Below are positions 56,861 through 64,000 of a DNA stretch of 64,000 bases, one piece after another. Position numbers and translations under genes: made by a program. Origin of the DNA: Siphonodentalium dalli. Its lineage: Eukaryota > Mollusca > Scaphopoda > Gadilida > Siphonodentaliidae. The notes under the pieces were generated by a model that was not told the origin of the DNA, did no database searches, and worked only from the letters and a program-made list of their open reading frames with translations. The DNA lies in contig CP136068.1 of the NCBI GenBank assembly GCA_032622095.1, forward strand, positions 164,569,465-164,633,464. Direction: 5' to 3'. Numbering within the stretch: the stretch's first letter is position 1; every line of letters starts with the position of its first letter.

Positions 56861-58572
56861 AGATTCCAGCTGGACAAGAGCACACTCACATCGAAATTCC
56901 CAGATCCAGGCTTAGTTTAACAACATTGTAGCCCCAACACCAATTAAGGTGTTCGAACTCACATACTTATTGATCGTGAAATTCATTGCCTGTATATACA
57001 GATATACGCCACAACCAATACCGCAATAGACACCGAAACAACTAGAAAAGAAAGAAAAAAACATTTAATATACATGTATATGCATACTAGTATATATAAG
57101 ATTTTGGAGACAAGGATTCAATATGAGTGGTCATTGCTTCAGTGAACGTTAAAAAATTCTCATTTCTTATCGACATACATGTAGCAATGTGTCGCTCGAC
57201 ATGAATGCACATCATATATGTATAGCCTGCACAGATAGTCTGCATGAAAGATTCTCATGTCATGTAATACCGGAATGCTGCCTGACTAACTTAACGTCGT
57301 GCTGATATATATATTTGGGCTAAATCACAGTGACGCGTAGAAACCAAATTGCTTGCAAAAGACTTAGTTCCGAAACATGTATACGTGCACTGATTTTAAG
57401 AATATTCATCAAGCTTATATATGCTTAAATAAATAACCGCTCGCTGCGACTCTCCAGGTGTGAATGACCCTAGTTCAATCAGGACAGATTGACATTACCT
57501 CACACAGTCCGTGCTGAGTACGTCTTCTACGTGCACTCGTGCGCTAGAACCAACAGCTTGATTGCCCAATCAATCATTAACCCCTCTGAGAAATCAGTTC
57601 CATTAATTCTTCCCTCAAACGAATAGAACTATATTTGTCCGAGACCAATGTTTGTTTGGGAAATTAAAACAAACACAAAATACTGAGGGCACAGCAAAAA
57701 AACCCAAGGAAAGGGCTGGCTCATAGTTACAAAATCTAATGATTAGTTAGAAACTCAAATTCATGGAAACGCCCATTAAGCTTCTCAATGACTCGTGCAC
57801 AAATCCAGCATGTGCCTTTTCGGTATACCATCCGCCATGCTTTCTGAACAATCAGTCAGGAATAACTTTATTAGCTGCTTGAGTTTCTCCTCCAGATCTG
57901 AGACTATTATATGCAAGCCAAAAAAGCATAATTATCATCAACGATGACTGAGAAACTCTGTGAAATTGATAAGAGTAAGATATTCATCAAGGTTCGTCGC
58001 AGGGCATACATGTTGCTCAGTGCCGGCTGCCCAATATTATAAACGATCGACGAACCATCAAGATAAACATCAGTGTTTGACTTCAACGACTAGAGATATA
58101 TAATTACTATGTCGTTATGATTTAACATCGTTCCATTTTTTATTCAGCTCGCACGATTTAAGACAACCAGAAAACCACACGAGAGGACGATCACGATCGG
58201 CAGATGTTAACCCATCCCTTGGCGATAGTAAATTACTATGATCGGAATCATAAATGAGAGTTTTGGTGTTGAATTATAGAGTATACTTTTATGTACTATT
58301 ATAGACAAATGTACATAACACAATTTATTTGAATTTATGGGTCACTAGCATTTATATAAGAGAATGCACTGGTACAGCTAAACCACCACAGCCTTGGGTT
58401 AAATGTGAAAGGTGGCCAGGACATGGAATACTTGGGTTAACAGAGTTTACAATAACAAGAGTAAGAGTGCAAATTAATTAGATGGAGCTACTGCCTGAAA
58501 GCCTGTGTCCTGTCCCTCAAAAACATACATGTACATGTAGCTGGTTTCATCTCACACTAATGTCTAAAAATA
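56861..58572. other. No gene seen; two dispersed repeats
   Basis: A segment at 57466-57640 ('gaccctagttcaatcag', 'cagcttgattgcccaatca') is repeated at 63750-63925. The phrase 'acgatcggcagatgtt' with its context lies at 58193-58228. The rest is AT-rich and featureless. Confidence 0.45.
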
Positions 58573-59826
58573 AAAGGCCGCTCGGCCACAGTGTCCCCCG
58601 AACCGGTGGCTTCATTTGGAGCGGAGGCTTTGTAGAAGTATAATATATGGATAAGACAAATAACCATATCTTAAAAAAAACTATATATATAACCTCAAAT
58701 TGGCACAAAATGAAGAAAATTACAAGAAAAATTGAATTTTCTAAGTCGAAAAGCCCTTAACTCTGAGAAAAATCATCGGTTCAAACTCAAATTCGAACTT
58801 GACCTGTATCGTGATATGACTGATCCACATAAAAACGGTATTTGCAATTAAAGGATCCAAACTTGACATATCATCCGGAAACCGAAAAAATGAGAAATTT
58901 TCTAAGTAAAACAAGTCGAATAAAAGGTCGGTAGACCTCATGTCCGCCTCTAAGCATCGGCTTGATAAGACAGTTGTTTGTGCATAAAAATTGGCATGGC
59001 GGAACACGAAATCGAATTTGATCTGTCTTTTGTGCTAGTGAACCTACATATACCAAATTTAATTTCATTCAGTACACATTTACTAAAGTTATCATCCGGA
59101 AACCTCAAATTAGCAAAAAATCTAAGTCAAAAAGGGACATAACTCTGGTGAAAATTGACGGGCGGAACCCGAATTAAAACTTGACCTGTGTTTTGCTGGG
59201 AGAAAGACACATACCAAATTTGGTTTAAATCTGATTAACTCTACTAAAGTTATCATCCGGACACCAACTTTTGGGGTTTTATATGTCGGGTCGGCAGAAA
59301 TAAAAGGGCCATAACTCTCACAAAATTTATCGGATTACACCGAAATTCGAACTTGAGCTGTATTTTGATATAAGTAATCCACTAAAAAACGAGTTTTGCA
59401 TATAAACAATCAAGTTATCATCCGGAAACCAAACAGAAGAAAAACTGAATTTTCTATGTCGAAAAAGGGGCATAAATCTGCCAAAAATGGTCGGGCAGAA
59501 CCCAAGTTCGAACTTGACCTGTGTTTTGCTGGGAGAAAGTAATATACCAAATTTGGTTTGAATCCGACTAACTCTACTAAAGTAATCATCCGGAAACCAA
59601 CTTTCAGGGGTTTTCTAAGTAAAAAAAGGGCCATAACTCTCGCAAAAATGGGCGGAGCAAACCCATATTCGAACTTGACGTTTATTTTGGTCTGATAAAC
59701 CCCCCTATGAAATTTGCTTTTGAAACTAAAGTTATCATCCGGAAACCATTTCCGGACGCACGGACAGACGTACATGTACACCGGCTATTTGAATAGTCCC
59801 CCCGATAAATTTTTTCGGGGGACAAT
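58573..59826 (+). mobile_element. Non-autonomous element with six tandem modules and 3' hairpin
   Basis: Left end GGCCGctCGGCC palindrome (58576-58587), then TGTCCCCCGAA (58592-58602). The core holds about six degenerate copies of a 140-170 bp module ('gggccataactct...cgaacttgacctgt...accaaatttgg...ttatcatccggaaacc'). A 'ggacgcacggacagacg' tail follows. The right end is a hairpin GTCCCCCCGA-taaattt-TTCGGGGGAC (59796-59823) whose outer arm TTCGGGGGACA (59814-59824) is the exact complement of the left motif. The architecture fits a HINE (non-autonomous Helentron). Confidence 0.7.
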
Positions 59827-60485
59827 AACTCTAATTATCAATAACTCAGATACTGTTTTGTCTCTCACAGAGCTAAAGTTTTACTGCTGGTAATCAATTA
59901 GTTGTTGACTGCTATGGTTATCTGTTCAATTCTTAGTTGAAAAAGGGCCATAACTCTGGTATAAAATGTTGGATCTAAACCCATATTCAATCTCGATTTG
60001 TATTTTGAGTTGAGAAACTCGCATACCAAATTTGGTTCTTATCAGTTGAAAAATGGTTCATTTATCAAAATATGCAGAGATTCTATGTCAAAGGGCCATA
60101 ACTCCATTGAAAAATATCGGATCAAACCCATATTCGAACTCGATCTGTATTTTGGTCCGAGAAACTTGCATACCAAATTTTATTCTGATCAGATAAAAAT
60201 TATTGAGTTATGGTAGCATGCATGAATTCAAAGTCGAAAAAGGGTCATAACTCAGTAAAAAAAAATCGGATCGAACCCATATTCGAACTCGATCTGTATT
60301 TGGTGCTGAGAAATTCATATACAAAATTTGGTTCCGATCAGATAGAACATATTTCAGTTATCGCACAATGCGTAAAGTGTCTACAGACAGACAGCCAGAC
60401 AGAGTGAGACAGACAGACGGACGGACTAACGACGAGTGGTCAATCCGGACAACGACATACTATGGTATGGGTAAACATAAAAAAG
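59827..60485 (+). repeat. Three further modules with 'cggacggac' tail
   Basis: Modules begin 'aaaagggccataactctgg' near 59940, 60080 and 60238, each with 'cccatattcgaactcgatctgt'. The tail 'atgcgtaaagtgtct', (cagacaga)n and 'acgacgagtggtcaatccgg' matches 50860-50915. Confidence 0.7.
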
Positions 60486-61436
60486 TATACCAGACTGAGC
60501 AAACGCACATCTTTACAAAGATAGAACACATTTTATTACATGTTTATAACAAATTTTGTTCTAAATATATAGATGCAAAGGTACATGTATGAAGCACTGT
60601 TTATTTTTCTCAATCACTGTACAGTTTTTTGGACATTTAGGTGAATAATTTTCGCGTGCTTGCCTTGCAATGGTGGAAAAGTCACCTCTTTTTCACCAAA
60701 TAAACCTTCGCTTACTCTACTATGGAAGTAAATCATGATTTTTGCTGCCCGCCAACACACTAGACATTTAACAAACCAATTTAAACAGTTATGTTCTACA
60801 CAATTAAAGACCATAAAAAAGATGAAGACCATTTTGGCACAATAAGTGTACCATGCGCATGACCGCGTTGGTTAAGTGACTTATAGTTTTCCCTATCAAA
60901 GAAATTGGTGGAAACAAACAAATAATATCACAATTCCAATTGACCATAAAAGTGTCAACATCAGAATCAGGATTCAAAGAAAGAGAATAAAACCTGGAAA
61001 CATTTTATCTCGTAAAAGTTAAAACAATCGAGTCAAACATTTAAAAAACTAAGTTCTGAAAGACGGCAGCCGGCCCAAATCATCTCGATTTTCTATAGCA
61101 GATAAATACATGTAGTCCGCCCTTTCATTCTCATTTCTGGTATCCAAAATTATATGATACAATCAATGAAAATAAGGCTTGAACTAGTTCCTTACAAGTG
61201 GCTTCATGCTATATCCTTAGCAACAATGTTGACAACATATGGTTATCTGTAAACATTTGATAGAATCACAATATAACACTCACTGAAAATGTGCAGTACT
61301 AATTGTACTGCCTTAAATTTCAACTCCAGCCAAGTGGAACCCATGTTCACTTCGTCAACAGACCACTGTCCGTGAGATAAACGTATTCAAATTAAATTGA
61401 ATAACCAGCGTAAACTTGTACTAGCTTAAGTAAATG
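60486..61436. other. No gene seen
   Basis: AT-rich, with short frames of no recognisable character. Confidence 0.4.
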
Positions 61437-62168
61437 AAAGTGTCAATGACACTGTAGCTCAACTTGGAATGGGAATAATTTAATGTATTACAGTCAATGG
61501 AGCGATTAGGAATGTGGAAAGTTGAATGTCTAATACTAGTTTATAGACATGAAGATATATATAAAATCTAAGATGGTTGCTGGCGGCTATGTTTTCCAAT
61601 AAAATTCAAAAGCATTTGATAGCTTTAGTCATGCAAATAGTAAAATGCAAGATGGCTGCAAGCAACCATGTTTTTGGCCAAATAACCCCAAAATGCCTCT
61701 TTCCCATCTACATTCCAACAGCCATGACAAATTTTATGATGATCAGACTAAAGGTACGACATGTAGCCCGTGCTAAAGGATTTAGTCATACAAAGAGTAA
61801 AATCCAAGATGGCTGCTGGCAGGCATGTTTTTTGATCGAATGGTCCAAAAATTACTCGTTTCCCATCTACATGTCAATATTATCATCCATGACAAATTTC
61901 ATGATGATCAGACGAACAGTACGACCTGTGGCCCGTGCTAAGTGATTAAATTTTGAAATCCAAGATGGCTGCTGGCGGCCATGTTTTTTTGTCCGAATGA
62001 CCCCAAAATGAATCATTCTGGTCTAAATGTTGATGTCAACAGCTATGACAAATTTCACAATGATCCGACCAAAGGTACGACCTGTAGCCTGTATTGTTGA
62101 CGCCTTACGCACACACGGACGACAAAGCCATGGCAATAGCTCAAACTTTACAAAGTAAAGTTGAGCTA
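61437..62168 (+). mobile_element. Non-autonomous AGCTCA-type element, complete copy (about 730 bp)
   Basis: Left end palindrome GTGTCAaTGACAC (61440-61452), then TAGCTCAACTT (61455-61465). Core of about four 'aatccaagatggctgctggcggccatg' modules with 'gtacgacctgtagcc'. Right end hairpin TAGCTCAAACTTTAC-aaa-GTAAAGTTGAGCTA (62137-62168), whose outer arm AAGTTGAGCTA is the exact complement of the left motif. No coding capacity. Confidence 0.7.
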
Positions 62169-62544
62169 AAAATCAATTAGGTGCAAGCGAAATCATTAGG
62201 TGGACAGATTGTCGAAATTAGCGTTATTATTATGCCAAAAGTCAAGTTGATGTATACTGCTGTCAGATAACCTTCCAAGAATTATAGTGTTGTCAATATT
62301 TACACTCAGACAACAGCACAACCATTGACAAGCTTAGTGGCAATTATCGCCCCAACAACGCCCGCTACTTTAATGATCTGGAAGGAGCATAACTAACACA
62401 AAGTGCTTAAGAATTTTTATCGCAGAATGAATTGTTTTGCGGTTTTCCGTTCTGGAATTATAATATGCATGAAACGAGAATCAAGTTTCATACCAAAAAG
62501 TTAATGAAGATATCTTAGCCTTGCATTAGTATAGTAAATCTTGT
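62169..62544. other. No gene seen
   Basis: AT-rich spacer. Confidence 0.4.
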
Positions 62545-62548
62545 TTAA

Positions 62549-62758
62549 CCCTTTCAGTGCCAAGTCTGATTTTTGTATCAACCCATATTTCCTTGATCAT
62601 TTTTCAAATTTATTGATTATAATAATGTGATACATTGATGGAAAGAACTCAAAGAGCTCTTTCCATCATCAATGTATCACATTATTATAATTAATCAATT
62701 TGAAACATGATCAAGGAAATATGGGTGGATACAAAAATCGGACTTGGCCCCGAAAGGG
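62549..62758. mobile_element. piggyBac-like palindromic MITE (210 bp) with TTAA duplications
   Basis: TTAA at 62545-62548 and 62759-62762. Ends CCCTTTCAGTGCCAAGTC and its near complement GACTTGGCCCCGAAAGGG. The two halves pair almost throughout ('cccatatttccttgatca', 'ataatgtgatacattgatgg') around 'aagaactcaaagagctctt'. TTAA plus CCCTTT ends are typical of piggyBac-mobilised MITEs. Confidence 0.88.
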
Positions 62759-62762
62759 TTAA

Positions 62763-64000
62763 TATCGGTTGGAATAAGACTCAGTTTTTCTCTTCATGAG
62801 CCTATCGCCAAACCGTCACCAAGGAACATATACACTTTAGTAAACACATATACAGTACTGTAGCTATTCCAAAACGGCACAAGCGTGAACTTCTAATATA
62901 AATTTCTACCTTCTTAACCCAAGAAAATAAGTATGCTCTTCCGTGAAATCAAAATGGTGATAGCCGAGTGAATATCCAAGATTAATACACATGTACATCA
63001 ACAATTAGCTTTTAAATATAGAAGAGCAATCTTCCAACTTGAGAGAATTTCCCATTACCCATACACATCACTGGGGTCTAAAATGAGCCTGTTTAAATTA
63101 ACCCTCTCTCAAGTAAGTTGGTAAAGAGACTCGAAATGTTAATTGGCTGAACAATTATTACCGAGTTATATTGATGGTGGTGTTAAATAAAATTGTATTT
63201 TATAGCCATTCTCAATAGAAAATGCAACAAGATGTCGATTCAATCGAACTCCAAAACAAATCAGCAGTCATCTTAGATCTGTTTATTCTGACCTCAAACA
63301 TTTCCTTTATGACTATATTTCGGTGGAATTCTCCATAAGAATTGCCATTCGAAGTACATGTACTAGTACTATACACACAATACTTAACTTGCAGTCCTTT
63401 GGTCATCAACTGGGCTGCATCATTGTCGAGGCTGGAATCCAGCGACGCCGGCTGTGGACGGATGGCTCTTGATGAGGTAGCGAAGGAACACAACTTATGG
63501 AATGATCCGCAGATGAAAAGGCTCCTCTTACTCGCTACAGCGCACCCTCCAAAATCACCAATATTAACTAGTCAGCTTCCAACCGCTCGACTTCGGTCCT
63601 CGCCTTGAATAAGCGACGTTGATAACTTCAAACTTGACGTCAATGCGATCCTATAGTTATATCCGTTGAATCCGCCGTTCGTGAATCAAAAACGCCAGTT
63701 AAGTCATTGGAACAGAGCACAACAAAAAGGGCACAAAATAAATAACTGCGACCCTAGTTCAATCAGCATAGATTGACATTACCTCACACAATCCGTGCTG
63801 AGTATGTCTTCTATACGCGCATGAGTGCCCTAGAAGCCAACAGCTTGATTGCCCAATCAGTCATTAACCCCCTCGGAGAAATCAGTTCCATTCTACATGT
63901 GTAATTCGTCCCTCGAACGAAAAGAACTATATCGGTATATATATACTTGTGCATACTGTTGAGTATACTACTTGCATATATCCATGTGCAAATGAATACA
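62763..64000. other. No gene seen; one dispersed repeat
   Basis: Only short frames (for example 63212-63493 minus and 63342-63608 plus), neither recognisable. 63750-63925 repeats 57466-57640. Confidence 0.4.

Overview
The window is AT-rich animal DNA dominated by transposable elements and satellites. I recognise no intact host gene. The style points to a mollusc, most likely a bivalve: degenerate modules carrying 'gggccataactc', many TACATGTA palindromes, long fields of 'aagatggctgctggcggccatg' repeats, and a Helentron. The taxon is inferred, not proven.

Layout. 1-0.8 kb and 7.1-7.95 kb hold two relatives of one small repeat-encoded basic protein, each followed by a polyadenylation signal and a GC-rich hairpin. 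1.6-6.2 kb is a long imperfect inverted-repeat element. 8.8-29.2 kb is a head-to-tail series of three copies (E1, E2, E3) of one large element. E1 carries 2.35 copies of a 1732-bp satellite. E2 carries 7.4 seemingly identical copies of a related 1448-bp satellite. E3 is a 115-bp stub. 29.2-41 kb is intergenic or intronic DNA with terminal-inverted-repeat transposons (an hAT-like element with a perfect 8-bp target duplication, a TTAA-flanked element, a three-copy TAGTGTTCAGAC family), fold-back elements, a small tandem array and two weak exon candidates. 41.0-49.3 kb, minus strand, is one uninterrupted 2768-codon reading frame for an autonomous Helentron-type rolling-circle transposon protein. 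From N to C it has in-frame repeats, a C76-like cysteine-protease domain, an OTU domain, a basic 18-residue repeat tract, a DUF6570-like Cys-rich region, an HUH replication initiator, a PIF1 helicase and an AP-type endonuclease. 49.4-64 kb is a dense field of modular repeats, including two short non-autonomous elements at 58.6-59.8 and 61.4-62.2 kb, and a palindromic piggyBac-like MITE at 62.5 kb.

Main idea. E1/E2 share a terminal design with the two short elements at 58.6 and 61.4 kb. Each has a short palindrome at the 5' end, then an 11-13 nt motif, and at the 3' end a hairpin whose outer arm is the exact complement of that motif. This is the kind of end expected of non-autonomous Helentrons (HINEs). 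In E2 the 3' hairpin lies inside every 1448-bp satellite unit (eight hairpins), and the element ends exactly at the last one. That suggests satellite arrays grown inside a rolling-circle element by its own termination signal, with the nearby Helentron protein a possible source of enzyme. This link is inference.
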